Shown here: piece after piece, positions 44,259 to 55,818 of the stretch
How the letters are laid out: each line of letters starts with the position of its first letter
Position numbering within the stretch: position 1 is the stretch's first letter
Origin: Ramazzottius varieornatus
Lineage: Eukaryota; Tardigrada; Eutardigrada; Parachela; Ramazzottiidae
Length of the DNA stretch: 64,000 nucleotides
NCBI GenBank assembly: GCA_001949185.1
Contig: BDGG01000008.1
Location: forward strand, 1,751,576-1,815,575
Direction of reading: 5' to 3'
Program-made: the position numbers and the translations under genes
Notes under the pieces: model-generated
What the model was told of the DNA's origin: nothing
Database searches by the model: none
Seen by the model: only the letters and a program-made list of their open reading frames with translations

Positions 44259-45824
44259 CTATTGTTGGTTGGTGTTGCGGTTGTTGATGAAGCGACCGCT
44301 GGATCCCCCTTGTCGAGAGTTGGAGGACTGGGCACGGCTAGACTGTTGGCTTCCATTGTTGCTTCCCTGTTGGTTTCGACTGTTCTGGGAGCTGGACAAC
44401 TGGTTGCGCCGTCCGCTGGACTGCTGGGTCTGGTCACCTTGCTGGCTGATCTGACCACTCAGGCCACCTTGTAGAGTGCTCTGACCGCTCTGATTGCTTT
44501 GGTCTCCCTGGGTCTGGTCGGAGCCTTGGTCCTGGCTTTGGGTTTGATCTCCTTGGCTCTGGTCCTCACTACCCTGTTGCTGGCCGTTCTGCTGGCTGAA
44601 CTGCTGGCTCAAACCTTGTTGCCTTCCCCGCTGCTGTTGCTGTCTGCGTTGCTGTTGACCACTCTGTTCGATTCCGCTCTGCTGGCTATCGAAACTCTGT
44701 TGGCTACCCGAACTTTGCTGGTTGTTTCCCTGGTCCTCCTGGTCACCTTGTTGTTGTTGGGTGTTCAGTTGGCTTTGTCCATCGCCAAATTGCTCCTGGT
44801 TTCCTCCTTGAAGACCAGCGGATCCTTGGGCCTGGTTCTGAGTCGTGCTAGCGCCGAAGCTACCGGCACGAACGGCGAACCCATCAGTTTGCTGTTGCCG
44901 GCCTCGGTTTTGGTTGCGAGATCCTTGAGTCTGACTTCCGGACTGCGCGCGGCTCAGTGTCTGCCTTTGTCCACTCTGGCTTTGGCTTTGCTGTCCCTGG
45001 CTCTGTTGTCCTTGCGATCCTTGGGAAGATCCTTGGGCAGATCCTTGGGCGTTCAGTTGCTCTTGCTGCTGTTGGGCCAGAAGCTGGCTTGGAGCAACGT
45101 AATCAGCGGGAGGAGTATCTATCACAAGTTAATAATTAGCTGGAATTACCGTATTCGGAACCGTTCGAAGGATGTAGAAGACTCACCAAACAACGGTTGG
45201 TCAGTGTAGAGACGGGAGTTGGCGAAGTCAGCGTATTGTTGAGAGCTAGATGATTGGAAGAGAGGCATGCGTTTTTAGTGAACGTCACGACTTGATCATG
45301 GTATGAGGAGAGCAAAGACAGTAAAAACAAAAGATATGTGGCGAAGAAGTTATGGTATGCTACTGATGCCTACCTTTGACAATCAACGTTCCAGAAGTAA
45401 TCGCAGACCAGGGTGATCTGGTTGAAGATGGTGGTGTTGACGCACAGGTAAGATGTCTGGTTTCCGTTGATGTCGCACCTGGAATGAAAATAAAGGGAAA
45501 TCTTCAGATGGTCCGAAAATGGTGGATAGGATGAAGGTCTTACCGATGGAAGACCTGGCATTGGGCGTTGACGTCAGCGTAGAAACCGGGTTGTTGGGGA
45601 CACTGGAAATTGGTCTGGGGGATCTCGGCGTAGTTGGGGTACGACGCACCAGGCTGGGCGTTCAACAGGAGGTCAACAACTTGACCTGCATCCAGCGAAG
45701 GCTTCAGAAGATCCCAAACATACCGTCCCTGTGTTCCTGTCTGAGAACCCTGATATCGTCCTCGCTGCTGGGTCTGAGCGCTGCTAACAGCCACAAGGAA
45801 TGCGAGAAGCACGAAGAACTTCAT
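44259..45824 (-). CDS. Secreted single chitin-binding-domain cuticle-type protein (CPAP1-like), copy 2
   Basis: Exons 45824-45544, 45478-45374, 45245-45187 and 45118-44259 (phases 2, 2, 1, as in copy 1) encode 434 aa. Signal peptide MKFFVLLAFLVAVSSAQ, then YVWDLLKPSLDAGQVVDLLL and a chitin-binding domain. The domain is identical to copy 1 from IPQTNFQCPQQPG through CDYFWNVDC, including all six cysteines. The C-terminal exon is a long Gln/Ser/Gly-rich stretch (about 285 aa, with units like GQQSQGQQSQSQ), almost twice the length of copy 1 and divergent from it. Such Gln-rich tails in cuticle proteins are thought to aid matrix assembly or crosslinking (inference). The short intron between the first two exons is also nearly identical to that of copy 1, pointing to recent duplication or gene conversion. 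Confidence 0.93.
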
Positions 45825-45909
45825 GTTGATGAACAACCTAACACGACGGACTGAGAGTTCGGAAGTAAACGGACGCAATCGAAAATTCGGAAAGTCCGTC
45901 TTTGTCTTT

Positions 45910-45917
45910 GTTTTATA
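45910..45917 (-). promoter_or_regulatory. TATA box of chitin-binding gene copy 2
   Basis: TATAAAAC on the minus strand, about 87-90 bp upstream of the ATG at 45824, the counterpart of the TATAAAAG before copy 1. Confidence 0.6.
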
Positions 45918-48340
45918 TGAATTAATCAGATTTAAAAACTGTAGTGGGAAAACTCAGAACAATACATCATTTTTATTCGAACTAACCTGTCAGTTTAATT
46001 ATATCGGAAGTGTGTTGTTCTTGCTGCATTTCCGCTGATAAATTAGCGGTAATTGTCGTTACATGCAATCAATCATCGTACGGAAGACCTTACAGGAATC
46101 ATTTGAACGTATGTAGGTGTCATTTGTTTGATTCTTATTGACGTGTACTGTACTCTCACGCTTGTACCGTGTGTCGAATGTTACGTGATAACGAGTGCTT
46201 TTGTACACAGGTTGCCGGATGGGATTAACACATTGATAACCGCAAGCGGATAACCGCAAGCAGCTATTACTGGGTTAATTCCATCCGACAGCCTCTATTC
46301 AGAAGCACCCGTCATTACGTAACAATAGCGAAATTCTTGGCTTCTCAGTTTTCATAGTGTCAGATTGAGCAAAGGAGCAAAATACCGTTCAATGAACGGG
46401 AAAGCAGTGACCAACATGAGCAGTGATAATTCCTTTCGACAGCTTTTCGCACCGTATTATGGCACAAAGAAAGTCATCACACTCGACTTGAATATGGTGT
46501 TACGTGTGCGGTGTCACTCAAAAGCTCGCACGGAACCGCGTAGTTGGTGCAGTCTAAGCCTCCTTCTCATATTTGCAAACTGTTTGTCGGTATGTTTGGC
46601 ATAATGGAGGAGTTGGAGCAAGAGAACGGAAGTCCGAGGACGGACGGACCATTTGTCAGGACTAAGATTAGCGGCAATAAATTTTGAGACACAATGGTCG
46701 AACGAGGTAATTATTTGACCACAATTAATTACACGTTAGATTCATGATTCATGAAGCACTCCGGTAAACTTCACTGTGAACTTTGACTACGGTATTCATA
46801 ATTGACTATTGGACCTACTCAGAACCTACTCAAAGTTTCTTCTGATCATAGTGCCGAACCATTGATATCGCGAAGCCGACATCCCACTTTTAGCTTGGCG
46901 GTCCATGCGTCCAGCTGACGTGAACACTGAGTGCTGACAACGCCAACTCTTTGTTGCGCTTGTTGGTGCACTGTCGTGGGTCTACACTATGCAGTACTGT
47001 ACATATGCGATCGGTCAGTGTTACTGTAAGCTCTCAAACTCCCTAGTGCGGACAACTCCAAATCTACTTATTTTCATGAGGATCAAGTTAATGCGCTAGT
47101 TCGAAGTAAATTATATCTGACAGATGGCTGGTAAGGAAGATAATCTAACGTTTTGTGGTGGGTTTCCAATGCCGCACCACAAAAACATTGCACTAACCGG
47201 TGAAGACTTTGAACTTGGCTGGACGTACAGAGAAAAACCTGTGCCTGTAGTTTCAATTTCTTTTGGTAGCATTATCATCCTCAATGTCACTCGACTTCAA
47301 GAGGTCAGTAGGCCAGGAGACCGAATGAAGTAATTTGATCCAGTTGTTTGGTCGTTGGGCACGGCCAAAAGTAAAACTATCAGTATCGGAGGACCTCTAA
47401 TAGAGCGATGTCCCGAGACGCCCTTAACAAAGACGAGATACTGGACAGATGCATCCTATTGGTTTCGTGGGCTCCGAATCCGGATAAGCCGATACTGTTT
47501 CATTCGAGGGTGTGCACCATGGAAGGTCTGAGTGAAGGAAAACCAATGGTTTGTTAACCGTAGATCGCCGATCAGCTGGTAGATGTGGGTTCGTGAAAGA
47601 CATACGAAACACCGTTGTTATGTATAGCCGTCTAGTCACAGGTCACGACGAACGTCCGAGAACACACGGAGGACGCAGTAGCCATGCGAGATGTTCTCAC
47701 GGAAAGCGGCTATTTTTCTCTTTTGTGGACACTTGCTGACTGCACTTAGATGAAAGATCAAAATTCGAGTCAAGGTTGTGCGAATTTAGTGTGAGCGGGT
47801 ATCGACATGTGGACTAGCACCTCCGAGTTTCTGGATTGTTCCCTCGTGAAGTTTTTGGTCAAAGCACGCCTGAATTAGTGCTTCTACAATCGCTAAAGCT
47901 ACACCCGCTCCCATAAGTGATCTGGCAACCTGTACCTCATTCGAAAATTCATAAGTTCCTTCGTTGTGGACCGATTGTGGCATTTTCGGGCTTCTTTGAA
48001 ATGTCAAAATCGGTACACAATGAAGGAAGTTATGAGTTTCCGAATGGCGGTATAGGGAGGCCAATCACTTATGGGAGCTAGTGTATATACGCATAGTGCA
48101 TATACGCATCACTTGGGAGCCCATGGAGAACCGGACGACCCTAGGATGTGGACTGCATTGTGTTTTAATGTGGGAGGCAGTTCCGTGTTAGCTCATCCCA
48201 TACTAGTGGCCATGCTCTTTAGTTTACATCCTAGCTTGACATGACATCCCGTATTTAAATTTCCCATACTTGTCCCGTCCATACTGTAATAAAGTGTAAT
48301 CCCATACTGGTTGCGACCCATATTCTAACCATAATGGTCC
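45918..48340. other. Intergenic, no gene recognised
   Basis: Open frames in this stretch (for example 47124-47333) are short and show no motif or exon partners. No inverted-repeat element was spotted. Confidence 0.4.
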
Positions 48341-48347
48341 CACGCTA

Positions 48348-48545
48348 TGGTGCTGCCACATACAGGTGCTACGTCGTGTGGCCCGTACTGGTTCCGCTTT
48401 AAGAAACAAGCTGTACGGTGACGGTCCCACATTAAATCCTCAACAGACCCATACTGCAGTGCTGCCCTCTAATGGTGCGACGTCACTAAGTCCCGTGCTG
48501 GAACCGGATTAAAGTACATGGTAGTAGCGGTCGCAAAGATCCCGC
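48348..48545. repeat. Diverged tandem duplication, about 110-bp unit
   Basis: Two adjacent units share the order GGTGCTGCC, TACGTCGTGT/GACGTCACTA, CCCGTACTGGTTCCG/CCCGTGCTGGAACCG, then TTTAAG/ATTAAAG and a CGGT element. They lie directly upstream of the open frame at 48562. Confidence 0.5.
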
Positions 48546-48561
48546 TCTGTTCCCATTCTAT

Positions 48562-48942
48562 ATGATGATGTACTTCCGGAAATACGCCAAAACAACCATA
48601 CTGGACAGCTCGGAAGATGAAGATACAGTGGAAGAACCATCGCTTGAAGTAAAGACGAAAAAAGCTAGGGAGCGTTTGGAAAAGCTGACTCCAAAGGCAG
48701 GAACCAAAGGGCAAATAACTCGAGTAGCGCGAATGCTGGAGTTGGATACTCTGAATATGTTCGTCAGTCCGTCGGCCGGGCAAAAGCGTTCGCTGAAAGA
48801 AGCCATGGGGGAACTTGGTGGTCGCGGCGGAAGTTCGGGAAGTGGTGGCAGCCAAGAGGACAGAACTGGTGGACCCAAGAACAAGGTGCAGAAACCATCT
48901 TCCAAAAGAATTACGGACATCGAACAGTCGGACGATGAATAG
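48562..48942 (+). CDS. Unrecognised open frame, possibly the 3' exon of a charged protein
   Basis: A 126-codon frame with acidic (SSEDEDTVEEP) and basic (KTKKARERLEKL) clusters, a Gly/Ser-rich linker (GGRGGSSGSGG) and an acidic end (DIEQSDDE). The composition looks like a real nuclear or disordered protein tail rather than random sequence. No family is recognised, no upstream exon was found, and it lies in a transposon-rich stretch. It may be part of an unrecognised gene or a relic. Confidence 0.3.
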   Translation: MMMYFRKYAKTTILDSSEDEDTVEEPSLEVKTKKARERLEKLTPKAGTKGQITRVARMLELDTLNMFVSPSAGQKRSLKEAMGELGGRGGSSGSGGSQEDRTGGPKNKVQKPSSKRITDIEQSDDE

Positions 48943-49620
48943 ACCGATAGCTCGCGGGAAGAAGTGCCAGAAGCTGAAGCAGATTAGTACCTGTTTCTTC
49001 CTATAATCCTCTCCATTTGTTTTGTTAAACATGCGCAAAGTCTGAGGACTCTTTTCTGGCCAAACTCGAACTCCTTTAATTTTCTTAACATTTGTTACTT
49101 GTTACATAATGTTATCTGTTGGTTTTATGACGGTTCCCGGCATTGTTGGAACTGTTTAGATTAAGCCTTTTGGTGCATTTCACTCTGGTGATGTCCAGCT
49201 GTTCCTGGCTGATGTCTTCCAGATGTTTTTCGTCCGTTTAATCCTCTTTACACCTTTGAATAATATTTTGTTACGGTATCAGTCTCTTTTCTGGCGATCA
49301 ACTTCAATGTGGTACCAAACATGTTTTAAATCGAAAAACAGTAAGGCAGCAAAATGCAACGAGGTTGTAACGCAGTATGTTCAAGTAAATGAAGCTATTG
49401 CGGTACCTCTATCACCTCCAACAGGTTACAGTAGCGATACAGAGACTGGTACCAGAATGGCAACACACTTACTGAGTTGAACTGTAGCATGTCTTTACGC
49501 TTCCATCAAGACTGTACTGGGTAAGGTAACAGTATGGCGACGGGGTTGGTTGCAGTCCGGAACAAGCACCTACAATAACACCATGTTCAGTGCGTTAACA
49601 AAACGTCCGCAAGATGGACC
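48943..49620. other. No gene recognised
   Basis: T-rich sequence with an 85-codon frame at 49223-49480 that has no identifiable motif. It leads into the left end of the MULE-like element. Confidence 0.35.
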
Positions 49621-49624
49621 AAGC

Positions 49625-51885
49625 ATGGAACCCAGTACGGGATTTTCCCGGCGGGGCACATTATCCTCTAACTCGAATTTCCCCTAAACGTTGCTCCGAA
49701 GAACCTCGAACTAGAAGAAGTCTTCCCCTAAGGGCTTCGTACTCTAACAGCATCTTCTCCTAAAATATGTCCATATTTTCTAACGACTTTGACCCCGAAG
49801 AACCACCGGCTCGAAGAGCTTCGGCTTCTAAAAAACCCGCGCCCTGAAAGCTTCGCCTTCAATGAACTATTTCCCCTAAAACCGGTTTTTGTCGTCTCGT
49901 GTCGACACGGCGACTGTCGACGCTTGACATATGCAGACAATTGACAGTACTTATTCAAAAGCCGGAACTTTCCCGTTAATCCATCGATTGGTCTGCAGTA
50001 CATGCAGTTCGAAATCGCAGTACGAAGAGTGCAGTTCGAATCAAGCGCCAGGCAAGCGAAGTACCGCCCCTCCTGAACGAAGAGCCGTTGCATCGGTCGA
50101 ATCGACGCATGTAGCGCCAAACACACCTGAGGAATCTTTCGAACAGCTTTCCGTTTGTTTGTCTGATTGAATTCTGTTTCTCTTCAGAACATTGCAGAAC
50201 GTGTCTAGCGTTTTCTTTGCAACTTTTGGGATTTTTTTCAGTCTAGAATCGGCTTACTACGGAAGTGACGATCCCTACTATGGCAAACGAAAGCATCCAC
50301 GATATCATGGTGGCACTGGATGAGACTGGCTTTGTTTCTCTAGCAAGTAACAGTCCTACCGTGGTGACATTTATCAAGTCATCCAGAGGAGGGAATATTG
50401 CCATGTATAGAAGTCACACCTACACCAAGAACAGGAACTTGCCGCGCGAGCGGTCTTATTGGAACTGTAGAAAGAAGGACAGTTATGACTGCAAGAAAAC
50501 TGATTATACTGGATTCTTCTAATAATGTACTCTCAAGCGCTGAGCTCAACCACGTAGCCAACGTGAACGAAACCAGGGCGGAAGAAGTCAAAGCAAACTT
50601 ACGTGAACGGGCAAGAAAAAGCTTGACGAAACCTCGGCGACTGCTCAGCGATCTTGTTCAGAATATCCCGATCGAAGTAGCTAGCCGTCTCCCTTCGCCC
50701 ATAACTTGACAAGAATGGCGCGTCGGCAGCGACAGGTTCAGATGCTAGCTCCCGAGAAGCCGGAAGATATCGATCTCAACACCTACCTGGAGAAGAGTGA
50801 GCTCGGATAGGATAGCGTGTTGTTTGACAGCGGGAGGGCTGATCCGCAACGCATCATCATTTTGAAGGGAGAGGACTTCCCGTACCTGCGCTTGGCTAAG
50901 ACTTGGATCATGGACGGTACTTTCCAGATTGTTCCCAAGTTGTTTTATCAGCTCTGCACGATTCACGTTGATCATTTCGGCGGAGTATTTTCAGTGCTGT
51001 TTGCCTTGCTTCGCAACAAGAGCAGCGTCACCTATGGAAGACTGTTTCGTGCAATTCGCGACGAACTGAAGGCCATGCCGTTCCGACTCGACTTGGACGA
51101 AGGACCAAAACGCAAGAGCATCGTTATCGACTACGAACAGGCGGTTATCAATACGGTAGGCAAGATTTTTCCGCACGCCCGTGTTCAAGGTAGAACTGCG
51201 CGCTCCTTAATTTTAGGATTAAAATTTTTATAATAATCGTATTTCGCTTCTCTATATGGGCGGTTTACAGGTTGCCACTTTCACTTTTCGCAAGCAGTCT
51301 GACGATAAGTTCAAGAGAACGGGCTCGTTGTTCAGTACCCGTAATGACGATGAATTCAGTCGCTCGATTCGCATGGTTCTCGCTTTGGCTTTCGTTCCAA
51401 GAGAAAGCATTAAGGATGCCTGGCAGACGCTGCTGCATTTGGAAAGCTTCAATGCTGCTCGAGATTAGAACGGCGGCAAAGAAACGCAAAGCTGACACCG
51501 ATGAGTAATTTTGAATTACACTAAGACCTGACTTTGCTGTAATGAGTTTTTTCGTCTATTGTCTGTTGCCTTTGTTTTCAGGAAAACATTAGTTTTGGGT
51601 CCAGTAAATTTCCGAGATGTCTCACTAGTGGTGTCTCGCAAAAGCATTTGTAGTGGAAAGAGTTCTTCGGGGAACGAGGTCTTTGGGTCTGAGGCTGTTC
51701 GGGTCCGAAGTTGTTCGGGTTTGAAGTTGTTCGAGGCCGTGGCTCTTAGAGGAAAGTGTTCTTCGGAGCAGTCGCCAGTTTTTAGGGGAAAGATTTCTTC
51801 GCATTAGAGGCTGTTAGGTTCGCGAGTTAGTTAGGGAAAACGGGGAAGAAGTATGTTAGGGGAAAACGTTATTAGAGTCCCAGGT
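49625..51885 (+). mobile_element. Degenerate Mutator-like (MULE) transposon with FLYWCH finger
   Basis: A FLYWCH-type zinc finger (YRSHTYTKNRNLPRERSYWNC at about 50405-50470) continues in a shifted frame (ARKLIILDSSNN, AELNHVANVNETRAEEVKA). A MULE-type transposase core follows: AKTWIMDGTFQIVP with the first catalytic Asp, TIHVDHFGG, and IDYEQAVINTVGKIFPHA with the second acidic site. An 83-bp GT-AG intron (about 51190-51270) then joins VQG to CHFHFSQAV. Breaks: frameshift near 50485, TAG at 50808, TGA at 51300 and a further frame slip after it. The flanks 49640-49900 and 51650-51880 share inverted CCGAAGAAC/TTTCCCCTAA-type motifs, suggesting long degenerate terminal repeats; the outer limits are approximate. 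It is inactive as it stands. Confidence 0.7.
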
Positions 51886-52965
51886 ACGGAGCCGATTTTC
51901 CCATACCGATCCACATTACAACACATTCTAATCCCACCTACGAACTGAGTGTGTTATAGCCATGTGGACCAGTAGGGGAAGCAAAATTTTACACTGGTTC
52001 ACAAGCTCATACTTACCGTGGAATGGGCAAACGCCGGAATGGTGGGACCGCCATGTTGGCCAAAGTGGGATCTTCTCCATGGGAGTCTTGCTGACTTGCT
52101 CACCCGTAAACACTTTGGCGTCGGTGAGTCTCGATGTCTTCATCTCCGAAGAATATTTGGGACGTCGGCAAACAAAATAGATATTATTTGCGTTCGAAGT
52201 GGCGCACACTTTCATTCAAGAACACTGGAAACATGCGCCACTTGTTAAAACAATCCTGCCTATCTTTTGTAACAAACTGTCCCATTTTTGGAGAACCTAG
52301 ATGTGTTTCTAATCCAACCTCAAATTTTTTTAACTCTCTTCAGAGCTGAGCCTGAAAGAGCTGGAGGAAGAGGCGCTTCGAAGACGTCGGAGCTTTCACG
52401 AGAAGTTCTGACAGCTATGGGCCGAAGAGCTGAAATTGGTTCCGGAAGGTCACTCACGAACGGAGTTGCATCAGGGTTTTCAACCTGCGCCGGCAACATC
52501 TACACAGACCGTGGAAGAGGCGATCGAGAGCCCCCCGAACGAACCTTTACTCACCATTAAACAAGAAGAGCAGCCGTCCGGGTCCAGCCATGCCCGCTAC
52601 AACAAAACTTCCTCTCATACCACAATCCGTTATGGTGCGGCGGGTAATCCTGTAGTGGCACATGACTCATATGCATAATCAGTCAGTCCAGCCTGTACTT
52701 GCTGATGAGTCACGCTCAACTACGGAACCACCTGCCGCTCCATAACTGGCTTCAATGAACTATTCAGTCTATTATTGATAGGCGAACTCGGAAGATTTTG
52801 TTTTGGGCATGTTGAGGTCGTCTGATCGCATCCATGGGTGACGTCAATACAGCTAGACACGAGGTGGCACACAGTCTGGGTATGGTACCAAGGAGGAAGT
52901 GACGGCTTGTTGCATCCGCTTTCCACCTGTTCCTCAGAGCTGCACAGGTCCCGTTAGCAAGCTCA
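51886..52965. other. No intact gene; one short hairpin and a possible exon relic
   Basis: Contains a family D hairpin core at 52193-52250 (AAGTGGCGCAC...GTGCGCCACTT type). At 52345-52680 a frame reading LKELEEEALRRRRSFHEKF is interrupted by a stop and then continues (EEAIESPPNEPLLTIKQEEQ). It looks like former coding sequence but could not be assigned. Confidence 0.4.
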
Positions 52966-52973
52966 GTGACCCC

Positions 52974-53589
52974 TAGTGCTGGCAAAAATACGATAAAATT
53001 CGATACGATATTTTTCGATACAATATCGGCGGATTTATCGCGGTCTTCGATATTTATTCGATATCGATATTTCGATACGATGTTTTCCGTCACCGTATTT
53101 TCGATGTATTGTATCGTATCGCAGCGATATATCGATATTCCTGGAAGTTTAGTTCTTCAGAATTCCACTGGTTCAAGCCCAAAAACTCAAGAAGGCGATT
53201 TCCACATAAAGTGTTAGTAAGATCGAAAGCGTCGGATGCAGCAAAGACAGGATTATACCAAGACTTCAAACACATGGAAACCTGGACAGAAATAGTACCA
53301 GAACTGAATGGGTGGAGTGTGGTCGGTACACCATGGCCCAAACCAAGTTTTGAAATCAACCATGGTCTTCCGTAAACGAGATATCACTGGCGAGTTTGCC
53401 ATTCAGCGAAAAACCGATAAATCGAAAATATATCGATATGGTGCGATACGATATCGCCGAATATTTTATTGCATTATTCGATACGAGTTTCATATCGATA
53501 TTTTCGATACGATATCTGCCGTATATTTTATCGCAAAGATTCGATATATTTCAATACGATATCGGTATACCGTATCGTTGCCAGCACTA
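52974..53589. mobile_element. hAT-type non-autonomous element with 8-bp target duplication
   Basis: 616 bp with ends TAGTGCTGGCAA and TTGCCAGCACTA, flanked by the exact direct repeat GTGACCCC (52966-52973 and 53590-53597). The 8-bp duplication and TAGTGCTGGC-type ends are hallmarks of hAT transposons. Both subterminal regions are packed with TCGATA/ATCGATAT motifs. No transposase reading frame. Confidence 0.9.
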
Positions 53590-53597
53590 GTGACCCC

Positions 53598-55484
53598 AAA
53601 CAAGAGCCGTTGTCCAGTGTTGCAGTGGAATGGGTGTTCGTCGCAGCCTCTTCGTCAGACTTGAGCTGGTGGTCTCCCGATGATACATGTGCAGTGTAAG
53701 AGATGCTGGATAATCACAATTTCATGAGCGAGGAGATATGTGGATGAGATATTTTGAGGGCTCGAACCGGCGTGGTCGGCTTCGTAGTTGTTACATTCTG
53801 TGCGGGAATGCCCCGGTTCCTTGTAGATGGAACAAGCATGGATTTAGACACTGGAGCAGGTTCCTTGTTGCATTGGCCATGGTTGTGCCGGCGGCAGATA
53901 TTACTCGGTCCCTCTTTTGAGGATATTGTCAGAAACTTGATTTGACCGCTGCGCTGGTCGTGGCCCTCAGTCACGTGCAACCACATTTTGTCTTCGTGAC
54001 GTCGTGGAGCTGGTCAGGCACGTGTGGTGTTTAAAGGTTGTATGGGCAGTAGACCACAGTTCGAGGTTCTTAGGTTGACGAGCAGCCATAGTACGAAGTC
54101 TTGCCTCATAAGCCAGCCAATCGTTGACAGGGTATCCGCGATCGGGGTGCGCTAGTTCGGCCATCCCGTTCAAATTCCTGCTCGGTAAACAGCGACTTGA
54201 GGGGCTGTTCTTGACAGGAGGTAGGAAAGGCGAATCACACAATAATTCATAGTCAGCCTTACGAACGTTTCGAATTCCTACGCGGTCGTGTACGGGTCTT
54301 TTCCTGATTACGACATCGTCATCAAACCCAGAGACTTAATCCTCGTCGTTGCTTGACTATTCAGTTATGGTTCTGAGATCAGAGGCTGGCCCTTTGTCGG
54401 AAAACTGGGAAGTTGATGGCTGGGAATTTTACTAGTGATGGGAAAAGAGTTAAATTTTTTCAGTTGATCCATCACTTGACCGGTTTTGTCGTCCTTCGAC
54501 TGTTCTGTTGATGGGTTTACCAAGACCACCCCGGAGCAACCTTTGGGCGAGGGAGAAGTATTGAACGGTGGAGTACATTGTTTACCGCGGTGTCTCGTGT
54601 CTGAGGGCTTGGCTTTCTGGGTGTAACGCTTGACAGGTTTAAAGCGCGGAGAAGTCGATGCGCCACTGACTGCGGCTATTGGCGATAGACGCCGTTGCCG
54701 GTCACAGGTGGAAATGTTGGAGGCATGGTGTGAGAAAAGAGTAATAAATTTCCAGCGAGAAATGGATGATTAGGATGCATTCCAATAATCCAGTTATTCC
54801 AAGGGATATCAACCAGCAAAGAACAGATGTGGGTAACAGAATCATAGACACTGGCCGCGGTTGCAGCATTTGCAGAATTCCCCGTCTATGGCGAAAGTGG
54901 TCCGAAAACGCTGGTCGAATGTCTCAGTCACGCGTTTACTGACTTTGAGACCATGGTCACGTGACGTAAAGGAGCCAGGAGCGTTGGTCGAGCAAGTACG
55001 TTGTTTGATGTATCGGGCGAGCATGCAGTGATGGTGTTCGGATGTAAAGATGAAAAATTCCCGAGATGCAAAGAGCGCGAATGACCATGTGTATTAAGAA
55101 TGTTCCGTCGAGAGAACTTCATTAAAATTTTCATGCGTGACAGTCTCTGCCGGACAGCAGGAGGAGCTAATACCCGGACACGGCAAATTAGTGGGGGGAT
55201 TTAACGAACAACGAAGTAAAGTGAGCTGACCAGAAATGGTTTCTGAAGGACTTTAACTTCTGTATGCGAGGGGCAAGATGGGCCTACGTCATCATTCTTT
55301 CGACCAATCAGAAAAAGATTCTGTGCATACACGTACCAGAACAGTTTCGGAAGAACGCCATGTCCGGCTAAAAACTCTGGGAAGTGAATACGCTTATCAT
55401 TCAAGAACGTTAACTACAATTATCGCTAAAAATAAAAGTTTTCAAACGGAGTCACAGAAGTAAGAAATTTTACCGTAGCAGGGA
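53598..55484. other. No gene recognised
   Basis: Several 60-90-codon frames on both strands (for example 53714-53986, 53967-54242) lack motifs strong enough to call. The stretch may contain old retroelement debris, but nothing could be confirmed. Confidence 0.35.
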
Positions 55485-55486
55485 TC

Positions 55487-55818
55487 GCTGTTCCCTGTTC
55501 GGGCGAGCCTCCGATCCGTTATGCTGACCATATAACGTTCAGGATCAGTCTTTGTTTGGTCCAGAGAATTCTAGAAGAATTTTGGGTTCAGTAAAGGTTC
55601 ATATATGTAAAACATGTTTATGGGACATGAATATGACATACGTGAGCCAAACAGTACCTAAACCCGTTATGTGACATTCATGTCGCATAGGCATATATGT
55701 CACATATGTGATCCTTTACTAAACCCCAAATGCACCCCACATGCTCTGTAGCAAACCAACACTGATTCCAAATGTTATGTGATCAGTATGATGGATCGGA
55801 GGCTCGTCCCAACAGGGG
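55487..55818. mobile_element. Hairpin MITE family E
   Basis: About 330 bp with imperfect inverted arms: GGGCGAGCCTCCGATCC at the left and GGATCGGAGGCTCGTCCC at the right, continuing inward through GATCAGT and TTCAGTAAAGG/CCTTTACTAAAC. Non-coding. Confidence 0.75.

Noticed and set aside
53738-53945. Plus-strand frame with DLDTGAG resembling a retroelement aspartic protease
   Set aside because: The match is one short motif without the expected flanking residues and without reverse transcriptase or integrase nearby.
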